NCBI GenBank assembly: GCA_002999035.1
Contig: CP027241.1
Location: forward strand, 306,001 to 370,000
Reading direction: 5' to 3'
Length of the DNA: 64,000 nt
Source: Lachnospiraceae bacterium oral taxon 500
Lineage (GTDB): Bacteria > Bacillota > Clostridia > Lachnospirales > Vallitaleaceae
Shown here: in pieces, positions 47,313 to 56,151 of the stretch
Layout: every line of letters begins with the position of its first letter
Numbering within the stretch: the first letter of the stretch is position 1
The notes under the pieces: model-generated
The model's input: the letters and a program-made list of their open reading frames with translations, nothing else
Database searches by the model: none
Told to the model about the DNA's origin: nothing
Translations under genes and position numbers: made by a program

Positions 47313-47347
47313 ATTATAGTGGAAAGTTCTCAATAAGTCCAGAACTT
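47313..47347 (-). promoter_or_regulatory. Promoter and candidate operator of the GntR gene
   Basis: Minus-strand TGGACT (47,336-47,341), 17-base spacer, TATAAT (47,313-47,318). The near-palindrome AAGTCCAGAACTT (47,335-47,347) covers the -35 box, and ACCTGAACTT occurs next to it at 47,348-47,357 and again at 47,190-47,199, close to the ribosome site. Confidence 0.6.
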
Positions 47348-47359
47348 ACCTGAACTTTA

Positions 47360-48079
47360 TCAGCACTCATTTTTAAACTCTCTGATTTTTTCTTTCATTG
47401 CCGGAATATTGTCATGTAGTTTTAAAATAGCGCTGCCCACAAAAGCCGCATCGGCTCCCGCTTCTTTCACCATTTTTACATCTTTGGGCAGATGCACGCC
47501 CACACCGCAATAAATCGGCCGGGTAATCCCGCACTGGCGCAAATAATCCACACAGCTTTTTAAAGTCGGATAATAGGGATTTTTCGGTTGATCAGCATAA
47601 GGTTTAGCCTGTAAATACACAAAGCCGTTTGATGCTTTTGCCGATTCAATTTCTTCCGGCGGCAGATGAAACTGAACATAGCAAGATATTCTTAAGCCGG
47701 CCGCAAGCAACTGATTTTTAATCTGCTCATCTTTTAAACCCACCAAGATAATATCCAGCAAATCATTTTCCCGACAAAATCCAATAAACTCCGCTACGCC
47801 GATTTCTGCTACCGTGCTCTCATAGGCCAACAGCAGAATGACTGCTTCCGGGAACTCTTTTTTTATCTGAACAATTGACTGCATATAAACAGCATAGTCT
47901 CCGCATTGCTTTAACGCTTCCGCCATCCGTCCGGCAATATATTCGCTTTCTAAATACGGATCTTTAGCCGGAAAATCCACCTCCATCATTTTACAACCGG
48001 CATCTACATATTCTCTTGCAATCTGATGACTGGCTTCCAATGTCGGATAGCCGTTTGATAAATAGCAAATAATTTCCAT
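47360..48079 (-). CDS. TrpA-like TIM-barrel protein (tryptophan synthase alpha homologue)
   Basis: A 239-residue TrpA-family barrel. CYLSNGYPTLEAS and MMEVDFPAKDP align with the TrpA start and the region of catalytic Glu49 (here E33). The second catalytic residue, Asp60, aligns with E44, and the GxxxSDPxxDG loop is changed. The phosphate-binding end, CGVGVHLPKDVKMV then AAFVGSAILK, is kept. It is shorter than TrpA (about 265) and no trp genes are near. It is the last gene of the nucleoside-type operon, so it probably cleaves or isomerises a phosphorylated sugar derivative rather than indole-glycerol phosphate. Confidence 0.82.
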   Translation of the reverse strand: MEIICYLSNGYPTLEASHQIAREYVDAGCKMMEVDFPAKDPYLESEYIAGRMAEALKQCGDYAVYMQSIVQIKKEFPEAVILLLAYESTVAEIGVAEFIGFCRENDLLDIILVGLKDEQIKNQLLAAGLRISCYVQFHLPPEEIESAKASNGFVYLQAKPYADQPKNPYYPTLKSCVDYLRQCGITRPIYCGVGVHLPKDVKMVKEAGADAAFVGSAILKLHDNIPAMKEKIREFKNEC

Positions 48080-48081
48080 TT

Positions 48082-49227
48082 TTATTCTCCTTTATAAGCC
48101 TTAGTAAACAATTCCCGCCATTCCTGCGCAGATGGAATAATCGGATTGGTTTTGGTGCAGCCGTCATTTTTAGCCATTTCTATCATTTGATCCATCTTTT
48201 GATGATAAGCCGCCTGATCCGGAATTACGGCGCTTAAACAATCCGGAATCCCCAGCTTGCCATTTAGTTCTGTGACTAATTCCACAATATCATTTACTCC
48301 CGCTTTTCGGGCAATCTGCTGATAAATTTCTGCCGCCCGCTGATCTTTGCGATTATAGCGAATTATATAAGGCAAAAGAATGGCGTCCGCCAGCCCGTGG
48401 GCCACATGAAACAAACCTCCTACCGTATGCGCCATTGAGTGAACAATCCCCAAAGACACATTGGTAAATGCCATTCCCGCCAGCATTGACGCTAACAGCA
48501 TCTTTTCTCTGGCCGACCTGTCTTCCCCATTCTGGTAGGCCTGAGGCAAAGCCTCCGCAATATCCAAAACCGCCTGCGTAGCCAGTACATCCGAAAGATA
48601 ATTGGCCCGGGTCGACACCAACGCTTCCAAAGCATGCGTCATGGCATCCATTCCGGTTTCGGCCGTGATCTTCGGCGGCATTGACAATGTCACTTCCGGA
48701 TCACAGATCGCAATATCCGGCATCATTTCCATATTGCCTACGCCCAGTTTGATTCCGTCATCACCTGAAATCACAATCGACCTAGACACTTCGCTGGCAG
48801 TTCCGCTGGTGGAAGGAACACAGCAAAGTCTGGCCTTATTCCTCAAATCGGGGAAGGTATTCGGCGGCAAAATATCTTCCATGCTTTTCAATTCAGGATG
48901 TTCGTAAAAAATCCACATTGCTTTGGCCGCATCCATCACCGAGCCGCCGCCTAAGGCAATGATTAAATCCGGCTCAAACTCCAGCATGCTCTTGGCTCCG
49001 CGCATGACCGTAGCAAATGACGGATCCGACTCCACGCCGTTAATTTCCAGATTTTGAATCCCGGCCTCGGCTAAATATTTCTTGACCTTACCCAATATCC
49101 CGTTTTTTTCCATACTGCTGCCGCCGAGGACAATGGCAGCTTTCTTCGCCTTTATGCTTTTAATATATTCCAGTGAACCGTACCCAAACATCAATTCCGA
49201 ACCAGCTAATTTCATTGGTCTCATCAT
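48082..49227 (-). CDS. Iron-containing alcohol dehydrogenase
   Basis: A 381-residue group III dehydrogenase. The NAD-binding loop is IIALGGGSVMDAAKA; PSTSGTASEVS follows, and the metal ligands lie in GMDAMTHALEA and SMAHTVGGLFHVAHGLADAI. These enzymes reduce short aldehydes or oxidise alcohols and polyols. The start may be either of the two Mets at 49,227/49,224. In the operon it stands between the BtpA-like and TrpA-like genes, 2 bases before the latter, so it may reduce an aldehyde released by one of those barrels. Substrate unknown. Confidence 0.9.
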   Translation of the reverse strand: MMRPMKLAGSELMFGYGSLEYIKSIKAKKAAIVLGGSSMEKNGILGKVKKYLAEAGIQNLEINGVESDPSFATVMRGAKSMLEFEPDLIIALGGGSVMDAAKAMWIFYEHPELKSMEDILPPNTFPDLRNKARLCCVPSTSGTASEVSRSIVISGDDGIKLGVGNMEMMPDIAICDPEVTLSMPPKITAETGMDAMTHALEALVSTRANYLSDVLATQAVLDIAEALPQAYQNGEDRSAREKMLLASMLAGMAFTNVSLGIVHSMAHTVGGLFHVAHGLADAILLPYIIRYNRKDQRAAEIYQQIARKAGVNDIVELVTELNGKLGIPDCLSAVIPDQAAYHQKMDQMIEMAKNDGCTKTNPIIPSAQEWRELFTKAYKGE

Positions 49228-49291
49228 TTTTCTTTTTCCTTTCTTCCGCAGCTGTCTGCGTTTCCCTCTTAAAGCTGAATCAAGCTATTTT

Positions 49292-50080
49292 TCACCGTAA
49301 TGCCTGCAGCACATTCTTTGTCAATTCATAGGAAATCGGATTTGAAATAATTCCGCCCTCCTTTAAGCCCGAACCAATAATCGCGCCATCGGCAATCCCC
49401 AGTTGTTCTTTAATATTGCCGGCATTGACGCCGCTGCCGGCGAATACCGGAATCTTAACTACATTTTTTACCTTCTTAATCATTTCAATCGGCGTTTCTT
49501 CCCCAATTTGACTGCCCGTCACAATAATTCCGTTCGCGCCGTTATCGGCCGCTTCCTTGGCCGACTGCTCAATGGTAATCTGCGGCAGCAGCATATGTGC
49601 GTGTTTAACCTGAATATCTGCCAATAGTTTAATATCTTCCCGGCCAATCTGCTTACGATACTCCCGGCACTTTTTGGCGCAGGGATAAATTAATCCATCC
49701 GTAAACACGACCGTATCCACAAATACCGGCACCCGCACAAACGCTGCGTCCACCATGGCTGCAATTGCCAGACTGGCTTCATAATCATTAAAGGCGGCAT
49801 CAATTCCGACCGGTACCTTGACCGCCTTTTTTACCGCGAAAGACGCCATCGCCAGGGCCGCTACCTGAGCTTTATTCAATAGTGCCGAAAAAGGTGTGTC
49901 ACCCATATTTTCTACTATCACGGCATCAATTCCGGCTTTTTCCAACGTCAGGGCATCGCCGACTGCCCGATCAATAATCTTTTGAAAATCGCCGTCAAAA
50001 CCTGCGGTCGTTGGCAGCGGTGCCAAATGTACCATTCCGATTACCGTTTGCGCGCCCAATTTCAAAATTTCTTTCTCCAT
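49292..50080 (-). CDS. BtpA/SgcQ family TIM-barrel protein
   Basis: A 262-residue COG0434 protein: VIGMVHLAPLPTTAGF at the N-terminus, DAVIVENMGDTPF, then VPVGIDAAFNDYEA, NGIIVTGSQIGEETP and the phosphate-binding end VFAGSGVNAGNIKEQL ... AIIGSGLKEGG. BtpA was named for photosystem I assembly in cyanobacteria, while SgcQ is in an E. coli PTS sugar cluster; the biochemical activity is not settled. The start at 50,080 follows AAGGAG by 8 bases. Two bases separate it from the phosphorylase gene. Confidence 0.88.
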   Translation of the reverse strand: MEKEILKLGAQTVIGMVHLAPLPTTAGFDGDFQKIIDRAVGDALTLEKAGIDAVIVENMGDTPFSALLNKAQVAALAMASFAVKKAVKVPVGIDAAFNDYEASLAIAAMVDAAFVRVPVFVDTVVFTDGLIYPCAKKCREYRKQIGREDIKLLADIQVKHAHMLLPQITIEQSAKEAADNGANGIIVTGSQIGEETPIEMIKKVKNVVKIPVFAGSGVNAGNIKEQLGIADGAIIGSGLKEGGIISNPISYELTKNVLQALR

Positions 50081-50082
50081 TT

Positions 50083-50838
50083 TTATTTCTCCTTCTGCTG
50101 ATGATAATGGTAAATTCCTTCCAGTGCCGTCCGGCAAAGTAAATCCTCTGCCTCCGTTCTATCGTTTCCCTTTAAAGTCTGCTTTAAGTTTTCTAAAACC
50201 GTTACCATCGTTAAAACACAGGTTTTTACCCCCATCAGTCTGCCCAAGGTCAAAATACAGGAAGACTCCATGTCAATGCCGATAACTCCCAGTTTTTTTA
50301 GTTCGGTAAATGTCCGGCTCATATCCTGCCCGCATTCTTTTGAAAATCTGGACTCATGCATTTCCCGATAAAAGCCATCCAAGGTGCAGTTTAAACCATT
50401 TCGATATTGTCTTCCCGTTTGCCGCACAACTTCATTCATTGCATTGACCAGTTCAATATCCGCCACCGCCGGATAACTGAGATCAACATAAGCGCAGCTG
50501 GTGCCCTCTCTTCTTAATGCCGCCAGCGGTATCAAAAAGTGTCCCAGCATATCATCCTGCAACGACATAGCTGTTCCCATTCGAATCGCCGTTTCCATGC
50601 CCGCCTCATACATTTCTTCCATGGCAATGGCCGCCGAAGGAGCACCGATACCGGTCGAGCTAACCGTAATTTCCACCCCCTTATACCAGCCGGTATAAGT
50701 ATTGAACTCCCGTTTAAACGCGATTTGCCTGGGCTCCTGCAAATAATTTTTAACCGTTTCTACCCGCCAAGGATCCCCGGACAATAAAACATATTTGGCA
50801 ACAGAACTTTGATCCAATCCCATATATAATGTGCTCAT
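50083..50838 (-). CDS. Nucleoside phosphorylase (Udp/PNP family)
   Basis: A 251-residue PNP_UDP_1 protein. LLSGDPWRVETV is the phosphate loop, TVSSTGIGAPSAAIAMEE and IRMGTAMSLQDD match the hexameric uridine/purine phosphorylases, and GVIGIDMESSCIL carries the ribose-binding Glu. It splits a ribonucleoside with phosphate to base and ribose 1-phosphate. Base specificity cannot be told; the usual uridine-phosphorylase loop (QRYDT-like) is not seen. It follows the PfkB kinase gene after 150 bases that contain no gene. Confidence 0.88.
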   Translation of the reverse strand: MSTLYMGLDQSSVAKYVLLSGDPWRVETVKNYLQEPRQIAFKREFNTYTGWYKGVEITVSSTGIGAPSAAIAMEEMYEAGMETAIRMGTAMSLQDDMLGHFLIPLAALRREGTSCAYVDLSYPAVADIELVNAMNEVVRQTGRQYRNGLNCTLDGFYREMHESRFSKECGQDMSRTFTELKKLGVIGIDMESSCILTLGRLMGVKTCVLTMVTVLENLKQTLKGNDRTEAEDLLCRTALEGIYHYHQQKEK

Positions 50839-50988
50839 AAACTTTTATATAACCCAACCAGACTATAAAGTATCTGGGTTTTTCCTTTCTTCCGAATTTT
50901 GCTGAGTAATTTTCATCCTTGATTTTTCTGTGATTAAATCCATGCTCTCCCAATTTTCTTTTCCTGCGGTCTTTCTCGCCGTCATACT

Positions 50989-51927
50989 CTAATTTTCTGA
51001 TTTAAGAGCAACCTTGGCTAATAATTCCTGCTCCGTCGGCAAATTAGTGCAGCAGCCCTCCGCCTGCAAAACAAAGTATGACATCGCGCTGCCTAACCGG
51101 CAACAATCCACCGCTGAATGTCCCTTTAAATAGCCATACAGAAAACCGGCAATATAGGCATCCCCTGCTCCGGTTGCATCTATAATTCCGTCCACAGGAT
51201 AGGCTCCTACTTCTTCTCTCCCGATTCCCCTCTCCAGCCTGCTGTAACAAACGCTGCCTGCTTTGCCCAAAGTCGTCACTAAAAACTGGGCGCGGCTGTG
51301 GTCAAACAGTTGTTCAATCTGGCTCAAACCATACATGGCTTTGATTTCCTCTTTTTCCGCCGAATTCATAAAAATGATTCGGGATTCCGCCAGCAACCGT
51401 TTTAAAAAATCCTTCGGAAAAGCATCAAAATCCGCCTTCATTCCAAAAGCAATCGGTACCTCATGCTTAAGACACTGCTCAAAAAAATATTCATTATCCT
51501 GCCGTGACGCCACCGTAATTACACCCAGTTTAAGACCGGCAAACAAATGGTCCGGCAGCGGTTTGGCATAGCAGCCGTTCATTGCCCCCGGATAGAAAAC
51601 AGTAATATGATCATTATTGTTATCCTCAAGCAAATAGCAGGTGCTGGTTGTTTCACTCTCCACTATGGTCGCAGCGTTTAAAGAAACGCCGCCTTCCTCT
51701 AAAAAACTCTTAAATCCGTTAGTCTCATAATCCGGCCCCACTCTCAGCACCGGCATAGACGAAATCCCCAGCCGGCACAAGGCATACGCAATATTAACGG
51801 AACAACCGCCATAGCGAATAACCGAGTTGGACGGATTGGTCACCAGAGAAGTGAATCCGATTCGGGCCGGCCGGTCAATTTTGATAATATGATCCATGCT
51901 GACATAGCCGCTGGTAAGTACGTCCAT
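50989..51927 (-). CDS. PfkB family sugar/nucleoside kinase
   Basis: About 312 residues. GGCSVNIAYALCRLG is the first PfkB motif, and GIIDATGAGDAYIAGFLYG the second with the catalytic Asp in the anion hole. LTVLRVG-type strands lie between. Such kinases phosphorylate ribose, fructose 1-phosphate, adenosine or other nucleosides. In this operon a nucleoside or ribose-like substrate is likely. Start: AGGAGG is 5 bases before the second ATG (51,927). It follows the isochorismatase-like gene by 9 bases. Confidence 0.88.
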   Translation of the reverse strand: MDVLTSGYVSMDHIIKIDRPARIGFTSLVTNPSNSVIRYGGCSVNIAYALCRLGISSMPVLRVGPDYETNGFKSFLEEGGVSLNAATIVESETTSTCYLLEDNNNDHITVFYPGAMNGCYAKPLPDHLFAGLKLGVITVASRQDNEYFFEQCLKHEVPIAFGMKADFDAFPKDFLKRLLAESRIIFMNSAEKEEIKAMYGLSQIEQLFDHSRAQFLVTTLGKAGSVCYSRLERGIGREEVGAYPVDGIIDATGAGDAYIAGFLYGYLKGHSAVDCCRLGSAMSYFVLQAEGCCTNLPTEQELLAKVALKSEN

Positions 51928-51936
51928 CATTTCCTC

Positions 51937-52503
51937 CTAAAGTCTGCCTTGATCGAGTAAATCAAATAATTCTTCCATCGTAACCACCTGGCCGAGATAC
52001 CGGTCGATATCATCCAGATGCACCTCGTTGACTACATCTGAGTTGGTAGCCACACATTCCCTGACCACATACGGGGTATAATCCAGATAAAAAGCGTCCG
52101 TCACTGTCGCCCGAATGCAGCAATTTGTTTTGGTTCCCGTGACAATCAAGTTTTTTACATCATTTTCTCTTAAGACCAAATCTAAATCTGTGCCAAAAAA
52201 GCCGCTGTATCGACGTTTTCGGATCACATAGTCTTTTTTCAAATCAACCGTCAGCATCGGATCAATCTCTATTCCAAAAGTTCCTTCCAGACAGTTCGGC
52301 CGCATATTTCCCGCTTTTCTGTCCGGTTTATCCCGCCGGTTAAAATGCTGCAAAAAAATGATCAAAATATCCTTTTCCCTGCATTTTTCCGTGACTTTTT
52401 TAATATTCGGCAAAATTTCGCGGTTTTTCGGATAAAACACCAAACCTTCCGGGTCCGTAAAATCCCGAACCATATCTACTACTAACAATGCCGTTTTGCC
52501 CAT
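51937..52503 (-). CDS. Cysteine hydrolase, isochorismatase/nicotinamidase family
   Basis: A 188-residue protein: ALLVVDMVRDF with the catalytic Asp10, a lysine in VIRKRRYSGFFGT and the nucleophile in GTKTNCCIRATVTDAF. These are the Asp-Lys-Cys triad of amidohydrolases such as nicotinamidase, ureidoacrylate hydrolase and N-carbamoylsarcosine hydrolase. It probably deamidates a base or base fragment released by the nucleoside phosphorylase encoded downstream; nicotinamide is one candidate. It follows the second permease gene by 9 bases. Confidence 0.87.
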   Translation of the reverse strand: MGKTALLVVDMVRDFTDPEGLVFYPKNREILPNIKKVTEKCREKDILIIFLQHFNRRDKPDRKAGNMRPNCLEGTFGIEIDPMLTVDLKKDYVIRKRRYSGFFGTDLDLVLRENDVKNLIVTGTKTNCCIRATVTDAFYLDYTPYVVRECVATNSDVVNEVHLDDIDRYLGQVVTMEELFDLLDQGRL

Positions 52504-52512
52504 AATACACTC

Positions 52513-53424
52513 CTAACCTAATTTATAATTTCTAACCTTAGCATTTTTATATTTCATATACGATGATACCGCCAATACGATAACCATTACAACATAGGGG
52601 ATTGTATCAAACATTCCCGCCGCCGGTCCGGCATAAATGCTTAAATTGATGGATAATGCCCTGGCGACAGCAAATAACAGTGCGTAAAAGGAAGATGCTC
52701 CCGGCTTTCCCTGGCCGCAGTAAATGGCGGCGATAGCAATGAAACCCCGGCCGGCTGTCATCCCGCAGGTAAACATAGCCATTCTTTCCAAAGATAAATT
52801 AATCCCTGCCAAAGCACAGAAAAACGCTCCCAAAAGGACTGCCGCATATTTATACCAAGTGCTTTTAATCCCCAAACTGATTGCCGAATCCTCATTTTCA
52901 CCAACCACCCGAATATAAATGCCGAACTTCGTCTGATATAAAACAACCGCCGTCAGCACAATCGCCGCAAAAGCCAAATAAGTAATAAGCGGATGACCAC
53001 TCAGCACTCTCACTAACGGCACATCTTTTAGAATCGGCAATTCTATTTTAAAATCTGTCGCGCCGATGTTTTGCAAGCTGATATTGGCTAAACCCATGAT
53101 TTTTAAGATAAACTTTGAAATCGCCGCCGTCATCAAATTAATTCCTAAGCCAATGACAATCACATTCCCTCGGCAGCGAATTCCCAAAACCGAAAATACC
53201 ACGCCCCACAGCAGCGTACTGATAAGCGCCGCCATAATTGCCAATGGTAAGCTGTCTGTTAAGTATTGCACCAGAACAGACACAAACGCTGCATTGAGCA
53301 TCATGCCCTCCAGGGCAATGTTCAAAACATTGGCCTTGTAGGCAAAGAGCCCTCCTAAGGTACATAAAATGATCGGCGTGCTATGATAGATCGTATCATA
53401 TAAAATATTTGCCCACATTTCCAT
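52513..53424 (-). CDS. Nucleoside-type ABC transporter permease (NupC/YufQ-like)
   Basis: A 303-residue membrane protein with about eight hydrophobic segments. LGGLFAYKANVLNIALEGMML near the N-terminus and GENEDSAISLGIKSTWYKYAAVL in the cytoplasmic loop are typical of the second permease of BMP-linked nucleoside importers. Its ATG shares one base with the stop of the partner permease (position 53,424), so they are translationally coupled. Confidence 0.92.
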   Translation of the reverse strand: MEMWANILYDTIYHSTPIILCTLGGLFAYKANVLNIALEGMMLNAAFVSVLVQYLTDSLPLAIMAALISTLLWGVVFSVLGIRCRGNVIVIGLGINLMTAAISKFILKIMGLANISLQNIGATDFKIELPILKDVPLVRVLSGHPLITYLAFAAIVLTAVVLYQTKFGIYIRVVGENEDSAISLGIKSTWYKYAAVLLGAFFCALAGINLSLERMAMFTCGMTAGRGFIAIAAIYCGQGKPGASSFYALLFAVARALSINLSIYAGPAAGMFDTIPYVVMVIVLAVSSYMKYKNAKVRNYKLG

Positions 53425-54482
53425 TACTTAGCCCGCCCTCCTTTTCGATTTGCCGAAAACAGTTTGACTTTTTCCCCGATAAACTTAACTGCTAAAAATA
53501 AGATAATAATGGCCTGAATGATCTCAATGATTTCCTTCGGCACCGAGGTATACATATTAATGCTGTCACTGCCCGTTTTTAAAGCAGCGTAAAAAACAGC
53601 AGCAAACAAAATCCCCAGTGGCGAATGACCACCCAGCAGAGCAATCAGCATACCATCCCAGCCCAGTCCCGGATTTTCCGAAAAACTCAGCGTATACTTA
53701 AACTGGTCACTCAGCATCCAGCCTGCGCCGGCGATTCCCGACAGCGCTCCGCTAATCAGCATTAAAATAATGATCTTTTTGCCTACGTTCATTCCGGTTG
53801 CTTCGGCAAATTCAGAGTTTTTCCCGATTGCCCTGATCTCATAACCCAGTTTTGAATACTGCATGACTACTATCATCAGCAGTAGAAGCAGCAGCGCTAT
53901 TCCGAAAAACAAGGTAATTCGAAAATTGCCTAACCGGTGAAACATCGCGCCTTCACCAATCAGCGGCGTCGCCACATAACCGGCCGCCTTGTCCCTAAAT
54001 ACACCCGTCGTTAAAAATTCCAAACTCTTGGCTACCGCATAATTCAGCATTAAAGTGACAACCATCTCATTGACTCCGCATTTGGCTTTGAGCAGTGCCG
54101 GAATCAGTGCAAACAGCATACCGCACAATATCGCCACTGCAAAGCACAAAAGCTTACTCAGCACCGAATTTTCCATCGGAAAATATGCACCTACAATGCC
54201 GGCAAAAAATCCGCCCAGCAGCATTTGTCCCTCTACGCCCATGTTGTAAATATTCGCCTTAAATGTTACTGCAATCGCCAATCCCGTCAGGATCATCGGC
54301 GCTGCATAATGCAATGTATTTAAGATACCTTTGCCGGTAAACAAGGACTTGCTGATTAAAATTCCATAGGTGGTCAGGGGATTTTCTCCGAGCAGCAAAA
54401 TGACGATACCGCCTAAAATAAATGCAGCTATAATCGGAATCAATGAATTTAAAATTGTTTTGAGCACAGTTTCCTTTTGCAT
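53424..54482 (-). CDS. Nucleoside-type ABC transporter permease (NupB/YufP-like)
   Basis: A 352-residue membrane protein, about nine segments. ILTGLAIAVTFKANIYNMGVEGQMLLG and the loop YEIRAIGKNSEFAEATGMNVGKKIII match the first permease of the BMP-type family. It forms the channel with the next gene product and takes energy from the 513-residue ATPase, whose gene ends 3 bases before. Confidence 0.92.
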   Translation of the reverse strand: MQKETVLKTILNSLIPIIAAFILGGIVILLLGENPLTTYGILISKSLFTGKGILNTLHYAAPMILTGLAIAVTFKANIYNMGVEGQMLLGGFFAGIVGAYFPMENSVLSKLLCFAVAILCGMLFALIPALLKAKCGVNEMVVTLMLNYAVAKSLEFLTTGVFRDKAAGYVATPLIGEGAMFHRLGNFRITLFFGIALLLLLLMIVVMQYSKLGYEIRAIGKNSEFAEATGMNVGKKIIILMLISGALSGIAGAGWMLSDQFKYTLSFSENPGLGWDGMLIALLGGHSPLGILFAAVFYAALKTGSDSINMYTSVPKEIIEIIQAIIILFLAVKFIGEKVKLFSANRKGGRAK

Positions 54483-54485
54483 ATC

Positions 54486-56027
54486 TTATTCCTCCGCCGC
54501 CGTAATGCCTGCCATCAAAAGTCCGATCTGAGCCGAACTTACTTCTTTTGGCTGTACTTCACCGGAAATTTTTCCTTTGTACATAACCAATACCCGGTCA
54601 GATAAACTCATGATCTCCGACAACTCGCTGGAAACCAAAATAACAGTATTGCCCGCTTCTTTGAATTGTAAAAGCTGCTTGTGAATAAATTCAATGGAAC
54701 CAATGTCTACTCCTCTGGTCGGCTGACAGGCAATCAGCAATTTTGGCCCGGCCGATAATTCCCGGGCGATAATTACTTTTTGCGCATTTCCGCCGGACAA
54801 GCTGCCAATTAAACCTTTCACGTTGCTTAAACGAATATCAAAGTCCTCAATAAAACGGTCTCTTTTGTGATCAATTTCCTTGGTGCGATGGAAACCATGC
54901 CAGCACACATCCGCCCGATTATGATACCCGGCTATGCAATTTTCCGACAGGCTCATCTCCCGGCACAGCCCCTGCGCATATCTGTCTTCCGGAATAATTC
55001 CCATCCCGGCGCTTCTGAGCTGTTCCGGCCACCAATTGGTAACATCCTTTCCGTTCATACTAATCCGGCCGCGGGTGGAACACATCAAACCGGTCATTAG
55101 TTTAACCAGTTCCGACTGGCCATTGCCTTCTACCCCGGCAATTCCCAGAATCTCACCCTGACGGGCATAAAATGAAACGCCGGCCACGACCTCTTTGCCC
55201 TGATCATTCACGGTCGCTAAATCCTTGACCTCATATCGAATCTCATCTGACGCTTGAGATTTTGACTGATTTTCAACTCTCAAAACCACATCCCGGCCCA
55301 CCATCATTTGCGCTAATTGTTTTTCGCTGGTGTCCTGCTTTCGAACATCACCAACCACTCGGCCCTGTTTGATCACAGTCACACTGTCGGCCAACTCCAT
55401 CACTTCTCGCAGCTTATGGGTAATGATAATGATGGTTTTTCCTTTTGCCTGCAGTTCTTTCAGCGTTACAATCAGCTGGTCCGCTTCCTGCGGTGTGAGC
55501 ACTGCTGTCGGCTCATCCAAAATCAAAATATCTACATTCCGGTACAGCATTTTCAATATTTCAATTCTTTGCCTGCTGCCTACCGAAATATCCTCTACCC
55601 TTTCCATCGGATCCAGTGAAAAACGATATTTCTCCATCAGCCGATATACATTGTCAATCTCAGCCTGACGATCAATCAACGGCAGCCGAAACTTGCCCTT
55701 TGTTTTGGTAATTTCCGAGCCTAACAAAATATTTTCATAAACGGTCAGACTCGGAACCAATTTGAAATGCTGATGAACCATGCCGATTCCCGCCGCAATT
55801 GCCTCCAAAGGACTTTTCAGCACTGTCTTTTGACCTTTAATCCAAATTTCACCGCTGGTCGGCTGGAGCAAACCGTAAAGCATGTTCATTAAAGTTGTTT
55901 TGCCTGCTCCGTTTTCGCCAACGATACATTTAATTTCTCCTTCTTTCACCTGTAAATTAATCCGATCGTTAGCGGTAAAATCTCCAAACTTTTTAGTCAA
56001 ATCTCTGGTTTCTATCATATTTGCCAT
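54486..56027 (-). CDS. Nucleoside-type ABC transporter ATPase with two ABC domains
   Basis: A 513-residue tandem ATPase. First domain: Walker A GENGAGKTTLMN, signature ISVGSRQRIEI, Walker B LILDEPTAVLTP. Second domain: degenerate Walker A GVEGNGQSELVK, signature LSGGNAQKVIIA, then LLIACQPTRGVDIGS. This is the NupA/YufO/RbsA-like arrangement for BMP importers. AAAGGTG-type ribosome site. The gap of 124 bases to the binding-protein gene upstream holds a terminator-like repeat. Confidence 0.94.
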   Translation of the reverse strand: MANMIETRDLTKKFGDFTANDRINLQVKEGEIKCIVGENGAGKTTLMNMLYGLLQPTSGEIWIKGQKTVLKSPLEAIAAGIGMVHQHFKLVPSLTVYENILLGSEITKTKGKFRLPLIDRQAEIDNVYRLMEKYRFSLDPMERVEDISVGSRQRIEILKMLYRNVDILILDEPTAVLTPQEADQLIVTLKELQAKGKTIIIITHKLREVMELADSVTVIKQGRVVGDVRKQDTSEKQLAQMMVGRDVVLRVENQSKSQASDEIRYEVKDLATVNDQGKEVVAGVSFYARQGEILGIAGVEGNGQSELVKLMTGLMCSTRGRISMNGKDVTNWWPEQLRSAGMGIIPEDRYAQGLCREMSLSENCIAGYHNRADVCWHGFHRTKEIDHKRDRFIEDFDIRLSNVKGLIGSLSGGNAQKVIIARELSAGPKLLIACQPTRGVDIGSIEFIHKQLLQFKEAGNTVILVSSELSEIMSLSDRVLVMYKGKISGEVQPKEVSSAQIGLLMAGITAAEE

Positions 56028-56084
56028 GGTTTTTCACCTTTTCAGAAAGCTAAAGTTATTTACTCCATTTCCCCTGACCGAACG

Positions 56085-56151
56085 CTTCGCTTTTTTCGCA
56101 GGCGCGCACCCTGCCTAAAAAAGACGGTTTTCTCGAACATGAAAAGTCGAA
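56085..56151 (-). repeat. Copy of dispersed element between bmp and the ATPase gene
   Basis: TTTTTCGCAGGCGCGCACC, then CTGCCTAAAAAAGACGG, GTTTTCTCGAAC and TGAAAAGTCGAATT, ending at the binding-protein stop. Read leftward, GTTCGAGAAAAC is a short hairpin before TCTTTTTTAGG, which may cut transcription after the first gene. Confidence 0.5.
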
